A stretch of DNA of 64,000 nucleotides, taken from contig OX421494.1 in NCBI GenBank assembly GCA_949126835.1, positions 17,779,538 through 17,843,537 on the forward strand. The letters are read 5' to 3'. Position 1 is the stretch's first letter, and each line of letters starts with the position of its first letter. This stretch comes from Anisus vortex (lineage: Eukaryota; Mollusca; Gastropoda; Planorbidae). The position numbers and the translations under genes are program-made. The notes under the pieces were generated by a model. That model saw nothing but the letters and a program-made list of their open reading frames with translations. It was not told the origin of the DNA and did no database searches. This document shows positions 22,101-37,100 of the stretch, in pieces.

Positions 22101-25100
22101 AATTTAATTTGTATTTTCAAATATTTTATCTGACAAATGTAAAATATATTATGATACACATATTCATATTGACATATATTTTAAAATCAGAACACCCCTG
22201 TCCAAACTGTCAGTGCCATTGATGGTGATCTTACCTCAAAACATGAGATATACTATGAGATTATCAGTGGTAAGTTGAAGGATTATTTGCTAAATACCTT
22301 TTTATAAATACTATAATAATGTAAATGTATTAGGAAATGATATATGAAACAAAAATGTTATGTTATTTCATTTAACTATATAATGTAAAACAAATAAATA
22401 TACATTTTGTTTCCATTTTATAATATTTTGTTACTGATATTTTCACAATGGCTTTTTTGTCTTTAGCCTCAAAAGATACTTTTGGTATTAATACTAGTAC
22501 TGGAGAAATTTATGTCAAAAAACGAATTGATTATGATGATGATAGCTATCAGAAAGGTATTCCATATGATGTGACAATCCTAGTAAGTAGACATTATTTT
22601 ATAATTTAGAGTATTTTAATTTAGCTATTTCTAAGCTAAGAGTTTTATTAAAATTAAAAATAGCATTGAATTGATTTAACTTAGTAATGATTAATTATCA
22701 TTTTGGCATTTTATTAGCAGACATGTCTACCGTTCTGCCTTTCCTGGATTTGTTAGCGCTGACATTTTAATTTAGAAAGAAAAAATATCCTGAAATATAA
22801 AAAAATTGCCCGCTTTTGTTTTTTTCTAGTCATTTCTGTTTCAATTTATTTCATAATTTGTTCCAATTTTCAAGAGTGCAGAAGAGGGCAAAAACCAATG
22901 ATGCTATGTGAAATAATGGGACTCAAATTTATTTTATGAAATGAATCGTAAATATGGATATTATAACTAGATAGTGCACTCGAACAAAAAGTTGTGTATA
23001 TAGATATACTCCTTCTATTCAACCTCAGCCCTTAAGGCTTTCTTTTGAAAACATCTTGAGTTTTGCTAATTTTTTTACAATATGGACGTTTAGAGATAAT
23101 AATCAATCTATATAATTACCGTGAGTTTGTTTATATATATATATATTATATATATATATATTTATTTATATATATATATATATATGTTTGTCCTCTATAG
23201 GCTCCTAAGCCGTTTGACTAATCAAGACAAAAGTTAAACGTATAAAATTGAAAACGTCAAACAAAATAAATGTTTATTTTATGACTTATAATCATGAATG
23301 TGTTGATTTTATAAATCAAAAAAAGTATATCCAGCTATACAAATACATAAAACCTTATGGAACTAATGGCCATTTCCGTTCATTTACTATGTTGAACGCG
23401 AGATTCACTGTTGAACGCGAGGGCCTTATCGGATTTTCCAAATTCTGCTGTTGTTTTTTAATGTGGCGAGACCTTTTTTCAAAAGCTACGCACCGCAATT
23501 TGGCTTGGAGAGTTTCAATAGTGTGGGCTACTTTTAAAAAAATACTAGCTTATGACGTAATGTCTATCAAATCATTGCTTTTTTCATTATAAATGTTTGC
23601 ATTATCTTTTAAGTAAAAGTAACCACACGTTTCAATTATTTAATGAATGCACATCGCTATTGAGAGCATCCTTTATCAGGCGACTTTCTACGCTCTATAA
23701 CATAAATTATACTAATTATAAAGGACAAGTTACAAGTTATAAATGATTACTTTTAAATAGGATAAGCCTGACAGTAAAAATGTGTATGCATGTGCCAGGG
23801 CTACCGGACACAATATAAAAAAAATAAATACCGAAAGAAACATTCTCAATACTGTTTTATTGATACAATAAGCAAGAACAAAAATTAAATACAGAAAAAA
23901 ATCATTATCACTATAGTTTTTATTGCATTGAAATATTATTTTCTAATTTTGTTTTTATTATTTACCTTTTTTATTCTTTTGTTCTTTTAGATAGTATATT
24001 ATTGTTAATTTAATATTATAAATAACAAGTCAAGTCAACACAACTGTTTGCTAAACTTTAATATAGAATTAAAAAGTATCTTAAAAAAAACCTTAGGATT
24101 GAGCAATCTCTGTCCGGGCTCCAGCCACCCCACGACACGCCGAAGGCGGGGCGTGCTGTGTAACAGGGAAGGCTTCCGCAGCCCAGCGATCGTTCACTGC
24201 GGTTCCCCTAAGGATTATTATTGTGGTGGCTCGCCAGTAAACCTACACTGTCACCCAGTAGCACAAATCCTATACTATAGGTACATGCATCCAGGCACCG
24301 GGTGTTTCTCGAGACGGGATTGCAGCGTCCATTATTTCCTTCCCATCGAGAACAGTGGCCTCTCGGCAGTGTAATGGATCTCGGACCCGCTGCGTTCGCC
24401 CGCCGGTGTATTCTTAATAGGAATGTATCGGCGGTTTACACACTACGCCAGTCTTTTAGGTCAGAAGCTTGACAGCGACAATTCTTATGCATATGCCAGG
24501 GTCAGGGCCACCAGAAACAATTAAAAAGAACAAAAACTAAATACAGAAAAGAAACGTTCTCACTCCAGTTTTTATTGTAATGTTGTCTTTTGTCTCTCTC
24601 TCTTAACAAAACACATTGTAGTCATTCTTTTCGCCGTCATTTTGACGGGCATAACCACTAGTATAATAATAAAAGTGTTATTGCTACATTGTTCTATATT
24701 TCATAGGGCTATTGGAAATATTCCTCCTAATTGCAAATATATGTCATTACCATAAAGTCATAAAGCCATATTATTATATAGTAATCTCACTTTCTAATAA
24801 AATACGCTCCGCTGCTCTATGCCCCACTGCCCACAACTGATATTTATAAAATATAGAGCACTAATGAAAATACATATAGCCTCTACTTAACTTTTTATGC
24901 ATGAAGGCCAATGCACATTTTAGAAAGTGCGCTATCTAGTTATAATATCCTTATCTATTGCAAAGAATATTCCGATGAATCTTCGTGTTTTAAGCAAACA
25001 ATATTTCCTACTGATTGTAATAGAGAATTCCCTACAAAGTTTGGATAGATAAAATTATTTGTTAAGCTTCCGATTGGCAGGGAGCCAAAAATGTGTTGAT

Positions 25101-28100
25101 GTTGCTTATTCTAAAGTAGCCCATAAATAATTATGCCCACTGCTTCAAATCTTCTAGTAAAGCTGATTTGGTATAGTAAGAACAGTGCTATAGCTAGTGT
25201 ATTTAGCTACCTGTACAGAAATATATGTGCCATATTCTTAACTTGGCTTATTCTTAGCCTTAGCCAGACTTAGACTCTTAAGACTTATAGTAGTTAGTTT
25301 AGACTTAGGATTTTAGACCTTGACACTTGGGTGAAAAAGGCCTAGGCTTAATGTTTTAATTGATGCTTATTTAGGCCAATTTATTCAGTATGTGGTACAT
25401 TTGCCAACTTCTGCCATTGTCTTAGTAAATATATGTTTTCTAATACATTTAATTGGGTTTAATTTTTGAAAATTGTTTTTTTACATTTCTACTACATTTA
25501 GGCCAGAGAAGTAATTCAAAGAAATAGTTCATATACACTATTGGGTAATGATAGCTCCAACACAGCTACAGTCAACATCAAGATAACTGTTTTAGACATT
25601 GATGACAATACACCAACATTTGCTCAGCCATCATATACAGCAGAAATTAATGAAAACATTATTGCTGGTGCTAATGTACCTCGTCTGGAAATGGTTATCA
25701 GAGATATCGACTCAGTATGTTGTTCTTTCTTCTGTAGATTTTTATTTCATTTACTTACTCTACACTCTTATACGATTCAGTAGCTATGCCTTAACGTGCT
25801 GTCCTTCTCATACTCGTATAAAACTAGTGAAGCTAGTGAAAAGACAGCTGGACACACAACTCATTGGGGTTAAGATATGCCAACAATAACTGTAGTCTGT
25901 TTCTATCACAAATTCAAATTACTCAGTTTACAAATACACACATATGTAATAATATATTATGAAATTTCGCTAAATGATACCTTTTCTTTCTACAGGGCAA
26001 CTATAATTCCTTCAGACTAGTTACTTTAAATTACACTGAAATATTTGGAATAATTCCTGATGAAGATAGCAGTTATTCTACAGCTTCCTTGTACATCAAA
26101 AGCAGTGGAGTTATTGACTATGAAAAACAAAAGACATATATCATTCGGGTATTTAAAAAAAATTATTTCTTGAAATTAAAATATCCTTTACATGTATAAT
26201 TTTTACATATGATTCATGTGTATGCTGACTCATACAGGATTAGGTAGTATTACCTTCTCTTCTTTTGTTACTATGCACAAGCACTCTTTATTGTATTATC
26301 TCATCCTATTTTGCAATGTTCCTAGAGACATGTACAGCTTTAATCAAAATATCTTTTAAAAAATACTTCTTTAAATTGTACATTTTTTTTAAGTGCACTA
26401 AAATTTAAAGCTGTTCTTACTGATATTTGAACATTTTCATATTTGGTAAGAAAAACCAGTCACAGCACACACAAAAATACTTCTATTGGTGGTAAATGAT
26501 TTTACTCATTTTTATCAAATCAGTTTGATGCAACTTGTTTAATGTGCAAAGTAATGCAAGATTCAATAATTTGCAGATTCTAATGCAAAAGCAAGTGAAA
26601 TCTAGTAATAATGTATCCACTATTCATTATACAAAGATTAAAATTAATTTAGAATTTCCTGAAACTATCTTTTTGTAACATAAGCGGCCCAAATTTTTTT
26701 TCTCGCCAAATTTTAAAAGGTTCAAATATTGGTAAGAAATATGTATTTTTATTTTTTAGTGCACTCCACAATGAAGTCAATTATTTTAAAAAATAATAAA
26801 GGACAGGATTCTAATGGGTTGGGAAAGTTTGTGAAAATTTAGACAAATCTGACTTGAGTTTTCAAGTTTGAGAAAGCTTGTGGAAACTGATTTGGGAACA
26901 TTTTGAGAACTTTTTTTTTCTAATGAAATTATAAGCTCAATCAGAATTTCTGCAGCATTCAGATTAGTCAATATTTCATACTAAATCCTATGTTACATGT
27001 TTTAGGTTGAGGCACAAGAAAATAAGGCATTTCCACCAAGAACTGGTACAGCTACAGTTACAATAAATGTAAAAGATGTCAATGACATTACCCCTAGTTT
27101 TGACAAGCTAGCTTATAATACAACAGTCTCAGAAACAGCTTCAGTAGGAACAAATGTCATTACTATAGTGGTAAGTTGATTTGTATTTTCAGACACTTAG
27201 TTTTGTATTTTAAATTTTACATTGACTAAATTCAACTTGTTTTTTAAAAGGCAACTGATCCAGAAGAGGGAAACTTCGGCAAAGCGGGAATACGTTACAA
27301 ATTATATGGAAACATCCCTCAGCAGTAAGTGCTCTCAATCTGATTCTTGGTGTTTTGTCTAAACTTGAAGTTGTTGATTTGACATTGACCTTAAAACAAG
27401 CTATAAAACATGTTGTAATTTATAATCTTTACCATACAAGTATTACAAGCCATCATGCTAGTGCTGACATGACTTAAAACAAGCTATGAAACATGTTGTC
27501 ATTTATAATCTTTACCATACAAGCCATCATGCTAGTGCTGACATGACTTAAAACAAGCTATAAAACATGTTGTAATTTATAATCTTTACCATACAAGTAT
27601 TACAAGCCATCATGCTAGTGCTGACATGACTTAAAACAAGCTATAAAACATGTTGTCATTTATAATCTTTACCATACAAGCCATCATGCTAGTGCTGACA
27701 TGACTTAAAACAAGCTATAAAACATGTTGTCATTTATAATCTTTACCATACAAGCCATCATGCTAGTGCTGACATGACTTAAAACAAGCTATAAAACATG
27801 TTGTAATTTATAATCTTTACCATACAAGCCATCATGCTAGTGCTGACATGACTTAAAACAAGCTATAAAACATGTTGTAATTTATAATCTTTACCATACA
27901 AGCCATCATGCTAGTGCTGACATGACTTAAAACAAGCTATGAAACCTGTTGTCATTTATAATCTTTACCATACAAGCCATCATGCTAGTGCTGACATGAC
28001 TTAAAACAAGCTATAAAACATGTTGTCATTTATAATCTTTACCATACAAGCCATCATGCTAGTGCTGACATGACTTAAAACAAGCTATAAAACATGTTGT

Positions 28101-31100
28101 CATTTATAATCTTTACCATACAAGCCATCATGCTAGTGCTGACATGACACTCTTTAACACTAAATCCCATAAAACCCCAAATCAGCATCACCTCAAAACT
28201 CTTACAATAAATTTCCAAAGCATTAAAAATAAAAAAGCTGATTTGGAACTTTTAATAAATAATGAAGAACCAGACATAATTGCAGGTTCCGAAACATGGC
28301 TTAGCCCAGATATTTACAACACAGAGATATTCAATAATAATTATGAAATTTTTAGGAAAGATAGGTCAGACAGGCATGGAGGAGTCTTACTAGCCATAAA
28401 AACTACCCTTATAGCTGAAGAAATTAAATTAGAACCTCAAAATAACATAGAGTCAGTATTTTGTAAAATAAGCAGACCTAATTCCAAACCACTAATTGTA
28501 GGCAGTGTTTACAGACCACCAAACTCAACATCAGAGTACATGTCTGATCTGTGTAATCAGCTGATAAGTATTGAAACTAAATATAAAAATGCTATAATTT
28601 GGATAATGGGGGACTTCAACCTCCCTGATATAAATTGGAATAGCTACTCTATAGAAAAGCACCAAAACACAAAAGAAATAAATGAAATGTTTATCAATAC
28701 CATCCAAAATCTAAACTTAGACCAAATTAATAAAAAACCAACAAGAAACCATAATATACTAGATTTATTTTTAACGAACAGACCAGGACTAGTATTAGAT
28801 TATGAAATAATCCCTGGACTTTCAGATCATGATATTGTCAGAGTAAATAACAAAATAAAAATCCAAATTAGCAAGAAACCTAAAAGAATAATTTATCTCT
28901 GGACTAAATGTAACACAACAGAACTACATCAAGCAGCAATAAAATTCCAAACCAATTTTCTTACTAAATACAATATAGATAGTCCAGTTGAAGATATTTG
29001 GCAATTTATAAAAACCAACTTAAAAGCAATAATGGCTGACTCTGTGCCAACAAAACAAACATCAAATAAAATTAACAAATGTTGGTTTAACACTAAACTA
29101 AAGAAACTGTGTAAACAAAAAGAAAATCTATTCAAAAAGTTTAAGGCAACTAATTCAATTAGACTACATAAAAAATACCTAAAAATTAAACATTTAACTC
29201 AGAAACTAAGCAGACAGCTGTAGAATGAATATGTAAACAATGTAATTTCTAAAGATAATAATAAAAACTTATGGTCCTACATTAAATCAAGAAAAATGGA
29301 CACTACAGGCATAGCTCCACTAAAAGACCAAAACAACAAAACTTATAATGATAATGAAACTAAAGCTAATATCCTAAACACACACTTTGCATCATCTTTT
29401 TCAAATCCAGGTGACAAAGAAATATTCATAAATTTAAACAAACTAGAAGAGATAGGAAATATAAATGTAGATGAAAAGGGTATTAAACAACTCCTAACCA
29501 ACTTAAAAGTAAACAAAGCTTCTGGTCCAGATGAAATACCAGCAAGACTGCTTAAAGAACTAACTAATGAAGTATCTCCAATCTTTAAAATACTTTTTCA
29601 GGCCTCTCTAAACCAGGGCAAAGTGCCCAAAGATTGGAAATTAGCCAATGTAACCCCCCTTTTCAAAAAAGGAGATAAATCTGACCCCGGAAATTATAGA
29701 CCTGTTTCTCTAACAAGCATAACATGTAAATTACTTGAACATATAATATATAGTAGTATAGTAAATCATCTAGACAAACTAAATGCACTGTGCCCACACC
29801 AACATGGCTTCAGGAAAAATAGATCATGTGAGACTCAATTGATAGGCTTAATAGATGACTTGTCTAAGGGATTAGATAATAACAACCAAATTGATGCTAT
29901 ATTACTAGATTTTTCAAAAGCATTTGATAAAGTTCATCATTCTAGTCTTCTTAAAAAACTTAAATACTTTGGCATCTCTGGTCCCTTACATCAGTGGATT
30001 CAGGACTTTCTTATAGGCAGAGAACAAACAGTGATAATAAATGGCTCTAAGTCATCACCAATAACAGTAAACTCAGGAGTTCCACAAGGAACTGTTCTAG
30101 GGCCCCTACTATTTCTAATTTACATTAATGATCTGCCAAATTGCATCAACACAGGCACAAAAGTAAGATTATTTGCTGATGATTGCATAATTTATAGAAT
30201 AATAAAGACAGGAAAAGATAGTGAACTTTTACAAAAAGACCTAGATGAACTACAAAAATGGGAATCAAACTGGAGTATGTCTTTTCACCCAGAAAAATGC
30301 CAACTAATAAGGGTATCCAAGAAAAAGAAACAAATAATAACAAACTACTTCATTCATGGTAAAGAACTAACTCAAACTAGCAATGCTAAGTATCTAGGAG
30401 TAATAATAAATGATAAGTTATCTTGGAACCCTCACATTGATGAAGTAATTAAAAAATCAAACAAAACATTAGGATTCATAAAAAGGAACTTTTACAAATG
30501 TAATAAGAATATAAAACTAAAATGCTATCTCACATTAGTTAGGCCTATACTAAAATATGCAGGATCTGTATGGGACCCATCAACTAAAGAAAACATTAAA
30601 AATTAGAACAAATTCAAAAAAGAGCTGCAAGGTTTATAACTAGTGAATATTCCCAATTGACAAGAGTAACACCATTAGTCAAATCACTAAACCTAGAAAC
30701 ACTAGAGGACAGAAGGGCAAAGAGTAAAGTAGTAATAATACATAAGGCATTAAACTCTAATTTAGAAATACAACCCAATAACAATCTGTTGCAAAGCTCA
30801 GATAAACATAAAGACAAAAACACCTTCCTTGTCCCTTATGCGAGAACAAATGCATATAAGTACTCTTTCTTCCCGAGTGGCATTCGGGCATGGAATGGGT
30901 TGCCTGAACAAACCAGGAAAACCAATAACCTAACATCATTTAAAACATTAATAAAAATGCAAGACTAGACTCGGACCACGGATGAGCGTAGGACGCAATA
31001 ATCTTCTTTATAGAAGGAGCGTCTGTAATGTATAAGATAAGATAAGGTGACTTAAAACAAGCTATGAAACATGTTGTAATTTATAATCTTTACCATACAA

Positions 31101-34100
31101 GCCATCATGCTAGTGCTGACATGACTTAATTAGACAAACAGAAAGTAGATGTGGACAGTCAAATGACATGGTCATACATGGGAGAGCTGAAGGGTTAAAG
31201 AAAATGAACAGACAGCTAAGAATGTGGGTGACAATGAATGCTTCAATTGAATTTTTTTTAATTACACAAAAAAATAAGACATCTAAAAAGGATGTATTCT
31301 TTGTTGTTTGAAATTCATGAATATTTTTAGAAGCAAATGTATAGAAACTAATAATTAATTACCTGAGCATCTTATTTTAGTATTGTTAATATTTGAATGA
31401 CTCTACCATTTAAAACTATTTCATAGCAATAGGTTTATTTAAATTATGCAGCCACTATGTTAATATTATTATTTGTAAAAAAAAAATCATTGCATGATAT
31501 TAGACAGATTTTAATGCTTTCATATTTTCTTTATTAAGTTTTGAAATAGATGCTATAACTGGTGTTGTAAAAGTGGCACCTTGCAATGGGATTCCAGGTG
31601 TTGGACCGGACTGTATTGACTATGAGCAAAAGAAAATATACAGTCTTACAGTATCAGCTACTGATGTCTTAGGCAATGCACCAGATAGTTTAACTCGTAC
31701 TGTCCAGCTGATTATCAACGTATTAGATGAGAATGACAATGTGCCTAGATTAGAGAGCAGTTATGTTCGATATATGTATGAAGGACAAACAGTTACGATA
31801 AACCCACTTATTATCAATGTAGGTGTACTTTTTAAAATCTCTTTAATTTCTTTTTTTTAATGTTTAGTATGATGTTTATTATACATTTAATGATATTTTA
31901 TGCTATTGACAAAAATATACTTTTAGCAGTGTTTATTTTATAAGTATAATTAAATAATAGTTATGAACACCACTCGACATGTCCATGGTGGGTACAATAA
32001 ATTAATTAGTTAGGAGTAATAATAAATTAAAAAATTATTATTGAATCCACATGTTGATGGAGTAATAAAAAATATTTCAAATATTAGGCTTTATATTTTT
32101 AGAAATGTAACAAGAACATAAAACTAAAATACAAACTTATATTAGTTAGACTCATACTTTCTTTGTCTGACTAAAGAATGCCTCTTATACTTGAAACAAC
32201 TAAATTATAAGCAAGCTATTGGTTTCTTATTTCAAGGCAACAGATCCTGACACAGTTGGAGGCCCAGTGACATATACCATTGAAAATGACAGATCGGGGC
32301 TTTGGTCGGCACCAGCTTTAACTGATACAACAAAGCATTCCTATACAAACATCACAGCCAAGCGTCCCATTTTTTACAATGATGCCCCCGATGTACAAAA
32401 TGGGGCGTAAGTTTAATTTTATTTCTTTTCATCTATACATCAAGAATACATTTTTGTTCACAATGACTTTTGTTTGGAGATTAATATAATTAAATAATAT
32501 AAAAATTTTCATTAAAAAATCTCTTAAAACATAAATAGCATAAGTGAAACAAACAAGTTGTTTAAAAATTAATCTTATGGTGTACTTTTTGCTGCAATTT
32601 GAAAATGTTTGCTTCACTTTTTATATTTACAGGTTTAATTTTACTGTTGTTGCAGCAGACCAAAAATATAGAGCATATGCTCAAGTTACTATATATGTTA
32701 TTGTAAGTGCATTTTTTTCTCCTTCAAACTTTTTATTTGCAGGTTTTATGAGTATCTATTGTATTAAATACTAGCAAAAAGCATTGTGCATTGAGAGAGT
32801 TTGTGTGAGGTGAACTAAGTAACAGTGTAACAAAATATATGCTTGTCTTCATTAAAGTTTGTGTCATTGTTGAACTCTTATGCTCAGTCATTTGGGGTTA
32901 CAAAAAAATATACAGAATGTTTATTTTCTGTCTTTAAATTGCATAGTGATATGTTGGATTTGGTATTATCTTGAGTTAGTTGGAATCTGCCTCAAGTGTT
33001 CATAGTCTATAGATTCCCCACACAATATTTTATTTTATTTCTTGTTCTTCTTTTTACTAGGATATCAACAACAATGACCCATTGTTTTCTCGAGCGGTAT
33101 ACGAACAGAGCATTTATGAAAACACTAAAGGAGGTCAGTATAAGGCTTCGAATAAAATTATAATATAGATATTGTGACTGTAAAATGACTTTGTAAAAAA
33201 AATTATCTTTCATTCACAAATAACCAATGAAATAAAAAAGAAATGCTTTCAACCAGTAGAACTTCATTTGTCACAAAATATTGAGTTTAAAATATTGAAT
33301 TTATAGAACCTTGGTTTGGTTATATCTATCCAAAACACCCTCTTTTAGTACATATTGGCTAAACCCCATTGTCTAATAAAATTTGCTCCTTATTCAGCTC
33401 AGACAAACAAGTTGCATCATCACTTTAAAAAAGAACTTTTAAAAAGTCACTATTTTAATACATACATTTCTTAAATATATTTAGCCTGCCATTATTTTGT
33501 TTATTATGTTTTTTGTAAAGTTTTGTATCTATATTTTTTGATGTAATCAATAACATTATTTTAGGATTGTAGCCCTGTTCCTGCATACAAATTTGCTCGA
33601 TGTATGTTTTTGATGCTTGGTGTTAAACACACTATAAGCTTACAAAATGTTTGTTCGTATTATTATTTATTATTTTAAAAGGAATGGTAGATAAAAAAAA
33701 AGAGAAATCATGAAATAGATGAAATATTAGAATATGTTTATTAAGATCCATGTAAAGAAAAAATTTGTTATGGACAACTGTTAAACTATAGTCATTAATG
33801 ATCTAACCAAGAATATCTTTTACATAATATATGCAACTTGGTCGTTTACAATATTATTAATAATTTATTAACATATACTTCTTTTTTTTTATAGATTTTT
33901 TTGTAATTCAAGTAACTGCAACAGATGGAGATTCTTACACAACTGGAAATGGTCTTGTTAACTTTTACATACAATCTGGTTCTTTGGGGAAATTTACTGT
34001 GAAAAATGTGACAAGAAACAATGTGACTAACGTTTTCACTGCTGATATCTACACATCATCTGATGCAGTTTTTAACTTTGACACCCAGAATCTGTATGAT

Positions 34101-37100
34101 ATGCAGGTTAGAAGACATAAATACTACTTATACTATTCTTTTTGGCTCCTTAACTCTTTCCATGTGGTAATGGTATTTATTTTTGCTCCTTAAAGCTTGA
34201 GATGCGTAACAACGCACAGTAGGTTCATCTGTATTGTTCAAAAGCAGGGAGCAACACACTGTGCGTTGTTTCAATTAAATGGTTGTTTCTTGTCAATTTT
34301 TTGTAAAAACTTTTTAAAGAGCTGTTTTTTTAAATCAGACAGTTACATAGAATAGTATATCTGTCAATAATATGTCAATCAATCATATGTCTGTAAACGG
34401 TCAATCAATCATATGTCCATAAAGAGTCATTTAACCAAATGTCAATAGACTTTGAATCAGTCTAATATCAATAAACTGTGACTGAATCATATATAAACAA
34501 ACTGTGACTCAATCATACAGAAACAAACTGTGACTCAATCATATATAAACAAACTGTGACTGATTCATATATAAACAAACTGTGACTGAATCATATATAA
34601 ACAAACTGTGACTCAATCATATATAAACAAACTGTGACTCAATCATATATAAACAAACTGTGACTCAATCATATATAAACAAACTGTGACTCAATCATAT
34701 AACAAACTGTGACTCAATCATATATAAACAAACTGTGACTGAATCATATATAAACAAACTGTGACTCAATCATATAGAAACAAACTGTGACTCAATCAGA
34801 TAGAAACAAACTGTGACTGAATCATATATAAACAAACTGTGACTGAATCATATATAAGCAAACTGTGACTGATTCATATATAAACAAACTGTGACGCAAT
34901 CATATATAAACAAACTGTGACTCAATCATATATAAACAAACTGTGACTCAATCATGTTTCAACAGAATGTTAATCATATGTCAACCAACTGTGAATTCAT
35001 CATGTAGATAAGTTGTAAATCAATCATAAGTCAATAAAACTGAACCAATCATAATATGTCAATAAACTTTAGATTTTGGATATTTGTAAATAAAATAAGG
35101 ATCTTGTGGACATAAAAAAAATTAAAACACCAAAAAAATGAGCAATAAAAATAATAAATATTTTTTTCTCAGTTGCTGGCCATAGACAGCGGCACTCCAT
35201 CATCAAGATTTGGAAATGCCACACTGCGTGTCAATATCCTAGATGTTAACAACAGAGATCCAAGAATAAATCCATTATCTCAATCAGTCACTGTATCTGA
35301 GCGTATGTAGTAGAGTGTTTTAACCCTATCATTAATTTTGTAAGCTATGACATTTGAATGTAAGTTATTTCATAGGCATATCACTTTTTGCTGTTCTAAA
35401 AAAGAAAAATATTATTATACTTAATCTTATATATTTATTAATATTTTTGTAATTGTCATTTGTGTTATAATACATTTTAAATATATGAAAATATTCAAGA
35501 TTATACTAGGCATTTTTTAGTAAGGAGAAGAATAATTCTGCTAAAGTAAAAGTCACTGAATTAAACTATTTGTGAGTTTTCCAGATCGTATATGGGATGT
35601 TATTATTCTCAGGGTTCCCGCGGCCTCCTGAAATTTCAGGATGTCCTGAAATCCTCCTGAAATTGCAACAAAGGGCAAAAACTCCTGAAAACCTCCTGAA
35701 ATTTGAAATAATCTCCTGAAATGTCCTGAAAAATTGAGCTGACCCCTATTTTTCCTTCTCCAACATGTGTCCATAGTTCAAGAGCCCCACCTCCCGCATG
35801 CGTGTTACGCTTACGCTTGCTACGCCAAGCCTATCCCTTCTAGCTTTGTACACATAGCTCTTCCTCATCTTTCGCTCCCTCTCCCACAGTTTGGTGTCTA
35901 CTAGATTAGATAATGATAAGGACTATGCTTATTTATTTTCGCGATCTATGTTGAGAGTTGAGAATGACTGGTCACGCTACGCGCGGCGCCTACTAGTCTA
36001 CTTGAGATCAGCAACCGACATATTTTGTCCGAATTGATTTATTTTGAAATATATTTATAACAAAATATAGGCCTACATAAATAGGTCTTTTTATTAGTTA
36101 AAAAGAAAACGATGACGTTTAAGATGCTATCTTATATCGGTGTCCTTATATCATATGGTAAAAATTCCAGTAGGCCTATTTAGCTAGCCCTACCAGAGGA
36201 GTTATTCGCGATGTTGGCCTACGCCGATTGGCGCCGATATCATTATCAACTTTTTAGTGGTGTTAAGGCCTAGGTCTACATAGTTTTACTAGTTATAATC
36301 TCGTATGCGTAGGCCTACAATGATTTTTTGCTATCAATGTGGGAAATGTAGGCAGACGATTTTGGGTCTAGGCATACGCTGATAGGCCTTGCCGGTGTGG
36401 CCCAGGTCTATCAGTTTAACAGTCTAATGACTGGGCCTAATCTAGTAGTCTAAGTCATTTTATTCACCAATACATTGATGAAATGCACTCAATGCTGAAT
36501 ATATCTGACTAGAAATCATTACTAACATTAACAATGTTAATGGTAATTATGTTACGGCACTTGTATAGCGCGTCATCAAAACCGCGTCATCAAACCGGCG
36601 CCGTTCTGTCTAGAGAGCATACTTCAAAAGACTTTTTTTTTGTGCCGACCCACTATAGTGTTACTATAAGGATAGGAACCTGAGTATGGACATGGACTTA
36701 GATGAAGAAACTGATACATGTACCTTACTTTCCCTTATGGCTAATGGCTGTAGGCCTATTGATCGGTTGTTTAAAATAAGTGAAGCCCTGTGTTTGCTTT
36801 ATATTATATGCATGATTGAAACCCAGTGCCGTTGTAAGGGATTTGTGGGCCCGGGGGGCTTGGCCTCTTTAGTGGCCCCTGCATTTTGACATGAGAAAAA
36901 CAATTAGGACACTCCTTTGGGTGCACCCTCAAGTAGGGGCCCGGGGGGACTTTTGAATTTGGACCCGCCACACTCCTTTAGCTATGTCACTGTTGAAACC
37001 ATTTTTTAAGGAAAGTTTCCAAATTAGGGTGAATATTTAGTAACTTTTATTTTTAAAAGGTATGCATTTTTGAGAAGTTAAAAGGCAGTATAACCCCCAG

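Noticed and set aside
23248..23592. 114-codon ORF as a possible Helitron protein
   Set aside because: No Rep or helicase motifs, and far too short. It is probably a chance ORF in a non-autonomous element.
28144..30968. A host reverse-transcriptase gene
   Set aside because: The endonuclease plus RT order, microsatellite 3' end, target duplication, stop codon, frameshift and decayed relatives nearby all indicate a LINE copy.
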